A DNA stretch of 64,000 bases from Nitrospinaceae bacterium UBA7883 (GCA_002500605.1 DLRR01000021.1:186001-250000); one strand, 5' to 3'. Positions 1 through 9,151 are shown, counted from the stretch's first letter. Notes: generated by a model from the letters alone, not told the origin. Made by a program: numbers and translations.

Positions 1-409
1 CCAAATAACCTATTGACCTGCCATTAAATTCTCCAAAGGGCTTTTCATCAATCAGGTTAAGTGCCCTTACAAGGCCAATATTATTTCCTACTTCTGGATG
101 GCAATCTAGCGGCAAGTGATATCCTAGCAGGCTGATATCGTTGCTCAGTAATATTTTTAGTCTGGCCTTTAAGCTCCCCCGCACAAGCTTATGATCTGAA
201 TCCCAAAACATTCCATGGTGAACTAATATCGCCTGCGCACCCATGGATACTGCTCTCTCGAATAACTCCATACAAGCGGATACACCCACTACCATCTTGT
301 ATATTTCTGCTGCACCTTCTACCTGCAACCCTTTGGGGCTGGAATCACTAATCGTGCTCACATCCAGAAGCTCATCTAATGTGGCCACCAAATCTTTGAG
401 TTTCATCAT
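1..409 (-). CDS. Nif3-like dinuclear metal centre protein (partial, 3' end outside window)
   Basis: The gene runs off the left edge, so only the first 136 residues are visible. It is read from ATG 409, with a second in-frame ATG at 406. Family signatures are clear: SPKGLQVEG at residues 24-32, the metal-ligand motif HHGMFW at 64-69, and HLPLDCHPEVGNN at 98-110. These are the conserved blocks of the Nif3/YbgI (DUF34) family, hexameric proteins with a di-metal site. Some members are annotated as GTP cyclohydrolase I type 2, but the physiological substrate is generally unsettled. An AG-rich stretch lies about 13 bases upstream of the start. It is transcribed divergently from the ppx/gppA gene across a 125-bp gap. 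Confidence 0.9.
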   Translation of the reverse strand, partial: MMKLKDLVATLDELLDVSTISDSSPKGLQVEGAAEIYKMVVGVSACMELFERAVSMGAQAILVHHGMFWDSDHKLVRGSLKARLKILLSNDISLLGYHLPLDCHPEVGNNIGLVRALNLIDEKPFGEFNGRSIGYL

Positions 410-487
410 TTTTGTAATTCTCTCTAATTCAGTTGTCAGGTTAGTTAACAGTTTACAACAAAGCTGGGCCAAGGTTTTAACCACATT

Positions 488-496
488 TGATATAAT
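488..496 (+). promoter_or_regulatory. Candidate extended -10 promoter element for the ppx/gppA run
   Basis: TGATATAAT is an extended -10 hexamer (TGn plus TATAAT) about 40 bases before the ppx/gppA start. It lies in the 125-bp divergent gap after the Nif3-like gene. No good -35 hexamer is visible 17 bases upstream, which fits an extended -10 promoter. The call rests on sequence match only. Confidence 0.4.
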
Positions 497-534
497 CCTT
501 ATTTTACTATTAAGATCGATAAAGCAGCAAAGAA

Positions 535-1464
535 ATGAACCGAGTAGCAGCCATAGATCTTGGGACAAATACCATTCGTATCCTTGTGGTCAAACCCAAT
601 CAGGCTGGGTACGATACCCTTTACTCAGATCAGAGAATCACCCGCCTAGGGGAAAACCTGGAAAACAGTGGCTTTCTAGACCAGAGAGCCATGGAACGAA
701 CCACAAAGGCTATAGTTGAAATGTTGGAAAATACAAAAAAATTTGCCCCCACTCGTCTTCGTATCGCAGCTACAAGCGCAGGTCGCACTGCGCAGAACAC
801 TGCTGAGCTCGCTGTAATGATACAACAAGCCACTGGCTATTGTTTGGAAGTAATTCCTTGGATTGATGAGGCGAGGCTTTCCATGCTAGGTGTGCAATCC
901 CATCTCGATAAAGCGATAGGCGATTTTATTCTATTCGATATTGGAGGTGGGAGCACTGAATACATTAGCTCGACTAACGGAACAGTTGCTTCAAGCGCAG
1001 GTACAAACCTTGGTGTGGTGAGGCTTACGGAGAAATATATTACAAAACATCCAGTGGACAACGATGAGTACAAGGCCATGCAACAAGAAGTAGAAACGAC
1101 GGTTGAACAAGCTTTTAATAAACTAGGTGAGAAATCTTATAAATCAATTAGGTCATTAGTGGGTACGGCGGGCACAGTAACTTCTTTAGCAGCAATCGAC
1201 CTTGGGCTGGTGGAGTACTCAGCTCAGTTAGTCAACAACCATGTGTTGACATCTGAAATAATTGATAGAATGAAGAACAAACTTTTTGCCATGGAACTGC
1301 ATGAGAGGGGTAAAATACCTTGTCTGGAAGGTGGGCGTGAAGATCTTATTGTGGCCGGATTTGCCATCATTGAATCAACAATGAAATTAGCTGGGCTAGA
1401 CCGGATATATGTATCCGATTACGGATTACGCGAAGGTTTAATAATAGACATGCTGTATAAATAA
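535..1464 (+). CDS. Ppx/GppA-family phosphatase (exopolyphosphatase / guanosine pentaphosphatase)
   Basis: This is a 309-residue member of the actin-like ASKHA fold that hydrolyses polyphosphate or pppGpp. The phosphate-1 loop DLGTNT is at residues 8-13, the second nucleotide motif DIGGGSTEY at 135-143, and the GTAGTVTS loop at 210-217. It is the short form, consisting of the two ASKHA halves only; E. coli Ppx and GppA are about 500 residues with an extra HD-like C-terminal region. The sequence cannot say whether polyphosphate or pppGpp is preferred. The next gene begins 2 bases after its stop, so it heads a tightly packed run through pgi. The start ATG has no strong Shine-Dalgarno sequence. 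Confidence 0.92.
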   Translation: MNRVAAIDLGTNTIRILVVKPNQAGYDTLYSDQRITRLGENLENSGFLDQRAMERTTKAIVEMLENTKKFAPTRLRIAATSAGRTAQNTAELAVMIQQATGYCLEVIPWIDEARLSMLGVQSHLDKAIGDFILFDIGGGSTEYISSTNGTVASSAGTNLGVVRLTEKYITKHPVDNDEYKAMQQEVETTVEQAFNKLGEKSYKSIRSLVGTAGTVTSLAAIDLGLVEYSAQLVNNHVLTSEIIDRMKNKLFAMELHERGKIPCLEGGREDLIVAGFAIIESTMKLAGLDRIYVSDYGLREGLIIDMLYK

Positions 1465-1465
1465 A

Positions 1466-2353
1466 ATGAAAAATAAAAGTTTATCAATTCCACTTGCCAT
1501 TATCGGTGGTAGCGGTGCACATAGCCTGCTTTCAAAAAATATTATTGGAAAGCCTAAAATAATTACTGGTATTAAAACACCATTCGGTAAAACTGCAAAT
1601 CTTTATTCCTATAAATCAAAAGGACTAGAATTTTTATTTCTACCAAGACACGGGTCAGATGGATATAAGACATCTGCTCCATTTGTTAACTATAGAGCCA
1701 ACATATGGGGTCTTAAAGAGCTTGGGGTACAACGCATAATTGCTTGGTCCGGACCTGGGGTAATCAATCCAACGTTCGAAGTTGGACATTACGCTGTACC
1801 ACACGACGTTCTGGATGTAACCAAAAACCGACCGTCCACATTTTTTGAGAAAGGTGGGTTAGGGTTTATACGCATGAGCCATCCGTTTTGCCCCGATATG
1901 CGGCATGCTATTATTTATGCCCTTAATCAATTCGGATGTCCACATTATGATGAATCTATATATTGTTGCACTGAAGGGCCAAGACTTGAGACACCGGCAG
2001 AGATTAACCTTTATCACTCCTATGGGGCTGACCTAGTGGGAATGACTCTGGCTCCAGAAGTTTTTTTGGCCCGTGAATTGGAAATGTGCTATGCAGCTGT
2101 GTGTTATCTGACAAACTTTGCTGAGGGCCTTGCCACTAGAGACTACAAAAGTGGCGTGTTGTTTGAGGGAATGATGACCGACAAAGAAAAAGTGGCTGTG
2201 GATAGTTCTCTTGGCAAGATTCCTAGCATAGTCACATCGGCCTTTCAAGCCATCGTAAATCATGACAGGGAGTGCGATTGTAAAAATGCAATGTTACGTT
2301 ACCGGGAAAGGGGTGATATTAAAGACGACTGGAGAACATGGATTGACCCATAA
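1466..2353 (+). CDS. MTAP/PNP-family nucleoside phosphorylase, probably 6-oxopurine type (methylthioinosine or inosine)
   Basis: This 295-residue protein of the methylthioadenosine/purine nucleoside phosphorylase family (trimeric NP-II) cleaves a purine nucleoside with phosphate. The GGSG phosphate loop is at residues 14-17, TEGPRLETPAE follows about residue 169, and GMTLAPEV about residue 192. The base-recognition motif reads TNFAEG, with Asn217 where adenine-specific MTAP enzymes have TDYD. In this family Asn favours 6-oxopurines (hypoxanthine, guanine) and Asp favours 6-aminopurines. The next gene is a nucleoside-deaminase-type amidohydrolase, so a route of deamination followed by phosphorolysis is plausible. 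Substrate assignment is inference; family membership is firm. Confidence 0.88.
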   Translation: MKNKSLSIPLAIIGGSGAHSLLSKNIIGKPKIITGIKTPFGKTANLYSYKSKGLEFLFLPRHGSDGYKTSAPFVNYRANIWGLKELGVQRIIAWSGPGVINPTFEVGHYAVPHDVLDVTKNRPSTFFEKGGLGFIRMSHPFCPDMRHAIIYALNQFGCPHYDESIYCCTEGPRLETPAEINLYHSYGADLVGMTLAPEVFLARELEMCYAAVCYLTNFAEGLATRDYKSGVLFEGMMTDKEKVAVDSSLGKIPSIVTSAFQAIVNHDRECDCKNAMLRYRERGDIKDDWRTWIDP

Positions 2354-2368
2354 TCAGGACTTACTGCC

Positions 2369-3613
2369 TTGGCACAATCACATAAGACACTAAAGGTTTC
2401 AGCACCACTAGTAGTAGCCACCAATAGGCAATGGCTAGAAAATGCGACAATTATAGTTAAAAATGGAATAATTACTGATATCGGACCAACGAGAAACCTT
2501 TCAAACGTAAAAGCAGATAAAGTAATTAAACTCAAAGAAGGTTTAATATCAGCTGGCCTTGTAAATGCTCATTGCCACTTGGAACTGAGTTTTTTAGCTG
2601 GTAAACTCAAACGACGAACTCTATTCACCGACTGGATTGAGGACCTCATAGCGGCACGTCTAAAGGCTACAAAAATCACAGTATCTACTGCTACCGCGAA
2701 GGCCGCTAGGCGGCTGATAGAAATGGGTGTTACTTGTGTTGGTGATGTAACCTCAAGTTTTGACGTCACACCCGTACTGGTAAAGACTGGTCTTCGTGCC
2801 ACTGTGTACCATGAAACATTGGGATATGATCCGGGAATTGCCAACGAACAGCACAACAATTTAATTTCCAGAGTTTCCTCTGCCACGTGTACTGATCTTA
2901 TTAGGCTAGGTGTTTCACCCCACGCAGCATATTCCGTTTCTGGCGCTTTACTAAAAAAAACTACAGAATACGCAAAAACAAAAAGGCTTCCGCTCACAGT
3001 TCACCTGTGTGAAACAGAAGATGAAACCACGTTTAGCAAATTTGGCAAAGGACCATTCTCACTATTACATAATCGCAGAGGGGTATTTAATGTTAGTGTG
3101 CATGGAAAAACACCTGCCAGGGTTATGGCCGATGGCAATGCATTAGAAAATGCTCTATGTGTGCACTTCAATTATCCTTCAAGGGGTGATATTGCCCTAC
3201 TGAAGAAAAAAGGTGCATCAGTGGTTTTCTGTCCGAACTCGAACAAGTGGTTTAAAAGAAAAGTTAATCATGCACTGCCTAAGTTGCTTAAAAATGGGAT
3301 TGCCGTTGGATTAGGGACCGACTCTCTTGCATCAAATACTGACTTAGATATTCGTGCCGAAGCCAGGCAGGTAATGAAATTATTTCCGGACATGCCTCTA
3401 GAAACAGTTTATAAGTTGATGACAACAGGTGGTGCAAAGGCAATGGGAGTGGATAATGGACTGGGGGAATTAAAACCGAGTTCTCCTTTTGATGCAATCC
3501 ACTTAAACATAAATGTAAGTGGGAAAAAAAGTCCGCTACATGCAATAATTGATTCTCGTGGTCCAGTTCTCCGATCATGGGTAGCTGGTAAGGAAATATT
3601 TAATAATAATTAA
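2369..3613 (+). CDS. Amidohydrolase, adenosine-type deaminase (MTA/SAH or aminodeoxyfutalosine deaminase-like)
   Basis: This 414-residue TIM-barrel metal hydrolase belongs to the COG0402 cytosine/MTA/SAH deaminase group. The metal-binding HxH is His68/His70 in NAHCHLELS. The third ligand and catalytic Glu lie in HLCETEDE (His212, Glu215), and the catalytic Asp is Asp318 in GTDSLASNTDLD. The start is a TTG at 2369 with AGGA about 11 bases upstream; no closer ATG keeps the N-terminal beta-strands. The LSFLAGKL...W segment resembles COG0402 enzymes that deaminate aminodeoxyfutalosine in menaquinone synthesis, so that substrate is as possible as methylthioadenosine. The preceding nucleoside phosphorylase ends 15 bases upstream. 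Confidence 0.85.
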   Translation: MAQSHKTLKVSAPLVVATNRQWLENATIIVKNGIITDIGPTRNLSNVKADKVIKLKEGLISAGLVNAHCHLELSFLAGKLKRRTLFTDWIEDLIAARLKATKITVSTATAKAARRLIEMGVTCVGDVTSSFDVTPVLVKTGLRATVYHETLGYDPGIANEQHNNLISRVSSATCTDLIRLGVSPHAAYSVSGALLKKTTEYAKTKRLPLTVHLCETEDETTFSKFGKGPFSLLHNRRGVFNVSVHGKTPARVMADGNALENALCVHFNYPSRGDIALLKKKGASVVFCPNSNKWFKRKVNHALPKLLKNGIAVGLGTDSLASNTDLDIRAEARQVMKLFPDMPLETVYKLMTTGGAKAMGVDNGLGELKPSSPFDAIHLNINVSGKKSPLHAIIDSRGPVLRSWVAGKEIFNNN

Positions 3614-3632
3614 CACAAAAAAGCTTTTTGAC

Positions 3633-5033
3633 ATGAATGATATCGTTATCGATTACACAAATATTTTTCAAGAGATCATTGGCGAAGAAAACGGTATTAC
3701 CGAAGAAGCAATAACAGCCCTTAATAACAGGGCTAAAGACATTCATAAAGACCTTGTTGCACGAAGGAAATCTGGAGACAAACCATTTTATGATCTACCT
3801 TATGAAATGGAAAAGACCAATAAACTCATACGGGCAGCCAAACAAATACAAAAGCAGTTTACAACCTTTGTGGTATTAGGAATTGGAGGTTCTGCACTGG
3901 GGACAACGGCACTTCTTACTGCCCTCGGACACCCAATACATAACAACTTAACCTCAAATAAAAGAAACGGTGCATGCCGCCTATTAGTGGCCGATAACAT
4001 AGATCCTGATGAATTTTCTGCACTGCTATCATCACTTAAAATAAGCGACACGGTCTTTAATGTTGTCTCTAAAAGTGGTTCGACTGCTGAAACCATGAGC
4101 CAGTTCATGATAGTGCAAAAGTTGCTTGAAAAAAAACTTGGCGAGAAATGGAAAAAACACATCATCGTTACTACAGATGCTAATAGCGGCACGCTCCGAA
4201 ACATTGCCGACAAGTTCAAGTTAAAATCTTTTGTAGTCCCTGATGCAATTGGGGGGAGGTTTACTGTCCTCACCCCCGTGTGTTTATTACCAGCCGCAGC
4301 GGCAGGGCTGGATGTGATCGGCCTACTCAAGGGAGCAGCAAGGATGGATAAACGATGTAGTAAGGCTGAAATAAGGAAAAATCCAGCATACCTTTTTGCC
4401 TCCATACATTACCTCTTAGACACTACCAGGGGTAAGAAAATAACCGTAATGCTGCCATACTCATATCGCCTTAAAGACGTGTCTGACTGGTTCCGCCAAC
4501 TATGGGCAGAATCCTTAGGCAAAAAGGTAGATGTAGATGGCAACCATGTCCACCTAGGTCAAACACCTGTTAATGCATTAGGAGCAACTGACCAGCATTC
4601 ACAGATACAATTGTATGTAGAGGGCCCTTTTGACAAGCTAGTTTGCTTCCTTGAGACTGAAAAGTTTAATGCAGATGTAACTATCCCTGAAGGCTTTGAG
4701 GATCATCCAGGGATCTCTTACCTCTCAGGTCATACAATGGCAAATCTTCTTATGACTGAAAAGAGCGGAACTGAGCATGCGCTTGTGATAAATCACAGGC
4801 CAAACATGACTATCAGACTACCTGAGGTTAATGCCAACAGTGTTGGCCAGCTACTTTACATGCTTGAGGTCTCTACAGCTTTTGCCGGAGGATTATACCG
4901 TGTGAATGCTTTTGATCAGCCTGGGGTTGAGTTTGGCAAGCAGTATGCCTATGCCGTAATGGGTAAGCAAGGATTCGAAAAGAAAAAAGCCGAGTTCGAA
5001 CAGACAAAGCTCCCTCCACGTAAAGTACTATAA
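3633..5033 (+). CDS. pgi: Glucose-6-phosphate isomerase
   Basis: This 466-residue cytoplasmic enzyme interconverts glucose-6-phosphate and fructose-6-phosphate. The first SIS domain carries GIGGSALGT from about residue 83 and SKSGSTAET from about 145. GGRFTVLTPV and the GATDQHSQIQLYVEGP block further on are signature segments of the short bacterial or archaeal-like PGI family; E. coli Pgi is about 550 residues. It follows the amidohydrolase by 20 bases and may be the last gene of the run that starts with ppx/gppA. No clear intrinsic terminator follows it. Confidence 0.95.
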   Translation: MNDIVIDYTNIFQEIIGEENGITEEAITALNNRAKDIHKDLVARRKSGDKPFYDLPYEMEKTNKLIRAAKQIQKQFTTFVVLGIGGSALGTTALLTALGHPIHNNLTSNKRNGACRLLVADNIDPDEFSALLSSLKISDTVFNVVSKSGSTAETMSQFMIVQKLLEKKLGEKWKKHIIVTTDANSGTLRNIADKFKLKSFVVPDAIGGRFTVLTPVCLLPAAAAGLDVIGLLKGAARMDKRCSKAEIRKNPAYLFASIHYLLDTTRGKKITVMLPYSYRLKDVSDWFRQLWAESLGKKVDVDGNHVHLGQTPVNALGATDQHSQIQLYVEGPFDKLVCFLETEKFNADVTIPEGFEDHPGISYLSGHTMANLLMTEKSGTEHALVINHRPNMTIRLPEVNANSVGQLLYMLEVSTAFAGGLYRVNAFDQPGVEFGKQYAYAVMGKQGFEKKKAEFEQTKLPPRKVL

Positions 5034-5166
5034 ATGGAAATAAGCTAGCCCTATCCTAACTTTTCCCTTCCTGTTTTACGCAGCAGACTCATCGAGTTTC
5101 TTTGACGATAAAGATTGGCGTTATGGTATGATTTTACATGTGATAAGCACCAAGAAGAGGGAAGAA

Positions 5167-5751
5167 ATGAATATAAGTAAAAAGGGTGCTGTATATATTT
5201 CTTCTCTTATGATATCGGCATTTCTTGTAAGTTGTGTTACGAACGCGGTTACTCAAATGCCATTTCAAACTCATAGCATTAGAAAAGAATCAAAAGATGA
5301 ACTTAGGAATGTAAAGTCCGTATATATTGATTTCTTTAAATGTCAATGCGAAGAAACGATACCGTTAATAATCCAAAGTAGCATAATTGAAACATTCCTA
5401 CCCAACGGGGTCAGCTTGACGGCCAAAAGAAATGATGCAGAAGCAATAATAGAAGGTGTTATTGCTATAGTCGATGATTCTAAGTCTGGAGTATTTACAG
5501 GAGCAAACATTTTTTCTGGTTCCCATGGTTCTGGCATATATGTCTCAGCAGTTACGGCTAGAGTTACAAACAGAAAAGGAAATATTCTAGCTATGGCTTC
5601 TGCAACACAGGTTAGAAGCAGAGATTGGGTTCCAGACCCACCGCCACTCATTGGAAGATGGGTTGGAGAAAAATTAGTATTCGTTCTTACGGGTAAAGAT
5701 ATATCAAGTCGTCGTCCTCGGTCTGCTAAAGACTCGAGTTTGCCAAAGTAG
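5167..5751 (+). CDS. Putative lipoprotein of unknown function
   Basis: This is a 194-residue protein with a lipoprotein signal peptide: basic N-terminus, hydrophobic core, and lipobox LVSC with the acylated Cys at residue 23. I chose ATG 5167 because GAGGGA precedes it at good spacing and because an upstream ATG at 5128 would add 13 residues before the signal peptide. The mature part contains KCQCEE and a glycine/serine-rich centre. It is reminiscent of small envelope lipoproteins of about 200 residues, but I recognise no named family. It stands alone between pgi and the convergent DsrE2 gene. Confidence 0.7.
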   Translation: MNISKKGAVYISSLMISAFLVSCVTNAVTQMPFQTHSIRKESKDELRNVKSVYIDFFKCQCEETIPLIIQSSIIETFLPNGVSLTAKRNDAEAIIEGVIAIVDDSKSGVFTGANIFSGSHGSGIYVSAVTARVTNRKGNILAMASATQVRSRDWVPDPPPLIGRWVGEKLVFVLTGKDISSRRPRSAKDSSLPK

Positions 5752-5800
5752 TATGTTTTAAGTGGCAATAAGTGTTGGCTGTTCCAAGGACAAAAATAGG

Positions 5801-6277
5801 TTAGAATGAGAGTTGTATAGATGCATCTGTCGCGTAGTCAAGAAAGGTAGCGGCTCCACCAACCTCTACACCCTCAATTAGGTCACTCTCTTTCACTCCC
5901 ATAACATCCATAGTCATCTGGCACCCTATCAATTTCACGTTTCCCATTCTACACATTTCAAGTAGGCTTTCAATAGAAGCCACATTCTGTTTACCCATCC
6001 AGTTTTTCATCATTCCAGTTGCCACAGCAGTCATACCGGGTAACATACCAATGATATTTGGCACTGGCATAGGTGCCGCCGGGTTTGCAATAGGCGACAC
6101 ACCCAGTGATTTATTCTTGTGTTTATTAATGATATCCAGGCCGTAGAAAGTGAAAAAAATTCCCGCCTCCATTTCCATTGCCGCAGCGGTGGAGGCCAAA
6201 ATAAGTGGTGGGTAAGCCATGTCTAAAGATCCGTGTACAGCTATAATGGCTATCCGTTTAGGAGTTTCTTCTGACAT
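5801..6277 (-). CDS. DsrE2-like DsrE/DsrF/DrsH family protein
   Basis: This 158-residue protein belongs to the DsrE2 subfamily, which takes part in sulfur-carrier relays. It opens with a Rossmann-like strand (KRIAIIAVHG). A long middle insertion rich in Gly, Met and Pro is typical of DsrE2 and thought to be membrane-associated. Two cysteines, Cys109 and Cys119 in LEMCRMGNVKLIGCQM, are the likely sulfur-binding residues. The TusA-like gene lies 32 bases upstream on the same strand, a standard pairing in which TusA delivers persulfide sulfur. The exact acceptor pathway (thiosulfate or dsr-type oxidation, or tRNA/cofactor thiolation) cannot be told, because no dsr, sox or rhodanese genes are nearby. 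Confidence 0.85.
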   Translation of the reverse strand: MSEETPKRIAIIAVHGSLDMAYPPLILASTAAAMEMEAGIFFTFYGLDIINKHKNKSLGVSPIANPAAPMPVPNIIGMLPGMTAVATGMMKNWMGKQNVASIESLLEMCRMGNVKLIGCQMTMDVMGVKESDLIEGVEVGGAATFLDYATDASIQLSF

Positions 6278-6309
6278 ACCGTCGCCTATGCAAAATTAAA
6301 AGTTCTTCA

Positions 6310-6534
6310 TTATCCCTTTTTTATTGTAAAAGTGTAAACACCATCTGCTTCGCTACTTTCTAAAAGTTCATTTCCTGTTCTTTTGGCCCAGGCAGCAATG
6401 TCATTGGCTGATCCGCTGTCAGTCGCACTCATCTCTAGAATCTGTCCTGCCTCAAGCTCGTTGATCGCCATTTTAGTTCTTAAAACAGGCTCTGGGCAGG
6501 AAAGACCTTTGCAATCAAGTATTTTATCGGCCAT
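6310..6534 (-). CDS. TusA-family sulfur carrier protein
   Basis: This 74-residue TusA/SirA fold protein carries sulfur as a persulfide on the Cys of its CPxP motif, here CPEP at residues 13-16. The sequence starts MADKILDCKGLSCPEP, the canonical TusA opening (DxxGLxCPxP), and its length matches the family (about 75-80). The ATG is preceded by AAAGGAG seven bases upstream, a strong ribosome binding site. It forms a two-gene unit with the downstream DsrE2-like gene, which fits a TusA-to-DsrE sulfur relay. It is divergent from the LonN-domain gene. Confidence 0.92.
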   Translation of the reverse strand: MADKILDCKGLSCPEPVLRTKMAINELEAGQILEMSATDSGSANDIAAWAKRTGNELLESSEADGVYTFTIKKG

Positions 6535-6705
6535 GCAATAACTCCTTTAACAAACGTGGTTGTCATATTTCACAAAATTAACCTTCTCAATCAAGCCTGC
6601 TATTTTTGTGCAAGCTATGCGTAAAGAGATTACAAGAATACCTACATCCTGTATTATTACCTTACCATATGACAATTGATCTAATAAATACATAGTGAGT
6701 TTATT

Positions 6706-7395
6706 ATGGCAAAGTTCAATCAAATTAACGGGTTAGACAATCCTGTCCCATTATTTCCTCTGCCAAACGTCGTTCTCTTCCCTGGTGTAGACCTATCTCT
6801 CCATATCTTTGAGCCTAGATACCGTGACATGTGTCACGAAGTTTTGAAAAATTCACAGTTGCTAGCAATGGCTAATTTCAAGCCCAATTGGGAAAAAGAT
6901 TATTACAAGAACCCTGAAATACACGAGACAGTGTGCGTCGGAAAGGTAGTATTAAGCGAAGAGCTTGAAAATGGAAAATACAATATTACACTTTTGGGAA
7001 TAACCCGAGCAACGGTATTGAGTGAAAATAGGACACGCCCATACCGCGTGGCTACAATTAAACCCATTAGAGATGAGATTCCGCCGGATAATCTAAAGGA
7101 AACATATGACAAATGTATCCAGGTTATAGATCTTGTTCGCAAATGGGGAAGCAATAGTCAATTATTAGAGATGGGTCTTCCAAATGTGCAAAGAGATGAT
7201 CCTGAGTCGATTATTATCGCCTCGTACAGGATCGCAAGTGCTATAAAATCTAACGCTGAAATAATGCTATTTTTGCGGGAAGCTGAGTCAGTGCTGCAAC
7301 GGTTTGAATATTCGCACAAGTTACTTTCACGGGATTTAGGTGCTGCTGCGTTTCACCAAACCAATAGTTCATTTATGGGGCAGTCGCTAAATTAG
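6706..7395 (+). CDS. Lon N-terminal (substrate-binding) domain protein
   Basis: The 229 residues consist of a stand-alone LonN/PUA-like domain without ATPase or protease parts. The family opening is visible as PVPLFPLPNVVLFPG, then LHIFEPRYRDMCHEVL. After it come a beta-rich middle (TVCVGKVVLSEEL...GKYNITLLG) and the helical tail found in LON-substrate-binding proteins. Such proteins occur widely in proteobacteria; their function is unknown, and a role in substrate recruitment is inferred only from homology with Lon. It is monocistronic: divergent from tusA, and its stop is 40 bases from the convergent membrane-protein gene. Confidence 0.87.
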   Translation: MAKFNQINGLDNPVPLFPLPNVVLFPGVDLSLHIFEPRYRDMCHEVLKNSQLLAMANFKPNWEKDYYKNPEIHETVCVGKVVLSEELENGKYNITLLGITRATVLSENRTRPYRVATIKPIRDEIPPDNLKETYDKCIQVIDLVRKWGSNSQLLEMGLPNVQRDDPESIIIASYRIASAIKSNAEIMLFLREAESVLQRFEYSHKLLSRDLGAAAFHQTNSSFMGQSLN

Positions 7396-7434
7396 CAATG
7401 TATTATCAACATGTAGAAAGTACGATAGCCAGCC

Positions 7435-7893
7435 TTAAATAAAATGGTTATAGAACACTGCCATTATCCATGCGAAATTGGCAAGTACCAGCACCACCTT
7501 TTCATACATTAAAGTGCGCTTAGTTAATGCTTTATGCTCATCATCTTTCCCAGCTTTTTTTAGTTTCCGTTTTTTTCCACGCCAGTAAAAGTGCAACAAA
7601 GCTCCAATTATTATAGCTAACCCCCCCAAAGTTATCTTCACTTGAAGCCAAATGGACCCAAATATGATTTCCTGTTTTACCATTAAAAGATAAGTTGCGG
7701 TGGCTATCATTAAAATAATTATGATGTCTGTGGATAGTCTTATCCGACCATGGATTATTTTTACAGCATGTTCTTTGCCAGGGCTTGGCAAAATTTTACC
7801 CATCGCCGGGCCTACCCCAAGTTGCATGATAACCAGCGTAACGGCAAAAGCTGCCCCACAAAGCATATGGACTACTGTTACTAATTCACTCAT
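7435..7893 (-). CDS. Four-helix integral membrane protein, CopD/DUF2269-like
   Basis: This 152-residue protein has four evident hydrophobic segments: about residues 5-30, 54-72, 80-100 and 130-150. Between the third and fourth is a basic cytosolic loop (WRGKKRKLKKAGKDDEHK). The first helix carries HMLCG, and a His in the segment near residue 48 (KIIHGRIR) is positioned as in heme- or copper-handling CopD, HemJ and DUF2269 membrane proteins. Similarity is general, so the function is not assigned. It is followed on the same strand by nothing closer than the LonN gene, which is convergent. Confidence 0.6.
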   Translation of the reverse strand: MSELVTVVHMLCGAAFAVTLVIMQLGVGPAMGKILPSPGKEHAVKIIHGRIRLSTDIIIILMIATATYLLMVKQEIIFGSIWLQVKITLGGLAIIIGALLHFYWRGKKRKLKKAGKDDEHKALTKRTLMYEKVVLVLANFAWIMAVFYNHFI

Positions 7894-8028
7894 TATTAAA
7901 TTCCTTTATAATATTTACTACCTGGACCAACTCCCAACTAAATTTATGACACGGATTATGAAAATTGATTTATGTGGCAAAAGCAAACTGGAAATCACTG
8001 GGTATCAGTAGTTTGAAGTTAAAAATAA

Positions 8029-8979
8029 CTAACCTGTCTGTTGATTTAGAATTTTTCCTATTTCCTCTTTTTCCTTTTTGGTCATTTTTATCTCCAATGA
8101 TTTCATGTTGTCCTCAACCTGACCAGGGGTATTCATGCCAAGCAAGGCAGAGGTTACGCCTTTTTGGTTAATCACCCAATTAATTGCTAGATGTGACAAA
8201 GATATGTTTCTGTCCTCTGCAAAGGTTTTCAGCTTCTCAATTGTATTAAAAGCTTGACCAAGTTTTCTCTTTTGGAAAATCCCAATCCGACCTCTCTCCC
8301 TCCAACCAGTAAACTTTGAGTTTCTATCATACTTACCGGTCAGAAGCCCGGATGCAAGTGGGCTATATGCCAACACGCCAATATCTTTTTCAACACACAC
8401 GTCTAATTCATTCCCTACGATCTCTTGTTCTAGCATGTTTAGTTTTGGCTGTAACGATACTATTGGAGCAAATTCATGTGCGGTTTTAAGTTGCTCTACG
8501 TTAAAATTACTGACCCCGATAAATCGTGTTTTCCCCATTCGTTGCAATAGATATAAAGCGACCATTACCTGGTCAATGGCACTTTTAGGATCCGGAAAGT
8601 GTATCTGGTATAAATCGATATAGTCTGTTTTTAATCTTTTAAGTGAGTCTTCTAACTCTTTTATTATGCTTGCCGGAGATAAATCATTTGTTATGGAGGA
8701 CAACTCCTTTGATTGCCAGGTAAGACCACATTTAGTAGCAATTACAACCTTGTCGCGACGCCCCGCAATGGCCTCGCCAACTATTTCTTCTGCAAGGCCA
8801 AAACCGTATACAGGGGCTGTATCTACCAGGTTTATCCCGGTATCAATAGCTGCTTGAATAGTGCTAATTGATTGACCCCTGTCTTTGCTGGACCAAAAAG
8901 GTGGACCCCCTATACCCCACGTGCCTATAGAAATTGGAGAAATATCAGGTCCTTCTTTTCCGAGTTTTGCTAGTTTCAT
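8029..8979 (-). CDS. Aldo/keto reductase
   Basis: This 316-residue (alpha/beta)8 NADPH-dependent oxidoreductase reduces aldehydes or ketones. The catalytic tetrad is visible: Asp and Tyr in DTAPVYG, Lys in IATKCG, and His in YQIHFPDP. Further on are the AKR signatures GVSNFNVEQL and YSPLASGLLTGKY. Its length is normal for the family. It is closest in pattern to the bacterial AKR11/AKR12-like enzymes (YajO, YccK, IolS type), whose substrates vary, so none is assigned. It is preceded by a 170-bp gap and looks monocistronic. Confidence 0.92.
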   Translation of the reverse strand: MKLAKLGKEGPDISPISIGTWGIGGPPFWSSKDRGQSISTIQAAIDTGINLVDTAPVYGFGLAEEIVGEAIAGRRDKVVIATKCGLTWQSKELSSITNDLSPASIIKELEDSLKRLKTDYIDLYQIHFPDPKSAIDQVMVALYLLQRMGKTRFIGVSNFNVEQLKTAHEFAPIVSLQPKLNMLEQEIVGNELDVCVEKDIGVLAYSPLASGLLTGKYDRNSKFTGWRERGRIGIFQKRKLGQAFNTIEKLKTFAEDRNISLSHLAINWVINQKGVTSALLGMNTPGQVEDNMKSLEIKMTKKEKEEIGKILNQQTG

Positions 8980-9151
8980 GACTGAAAAGATACCACGAAC
9001 CTATGAAAAGAGAAAAAAATACTTTAATATTAAATGTAAAATATAGCTTTATCTTACTTTATTACCATTTTTATTTTAATGGGTATTGTGCAATCATTTT
9101 ATGCTTATCTGTAAGACATCAACGATGTGTAGTTAGATATTGGAATCAGTT

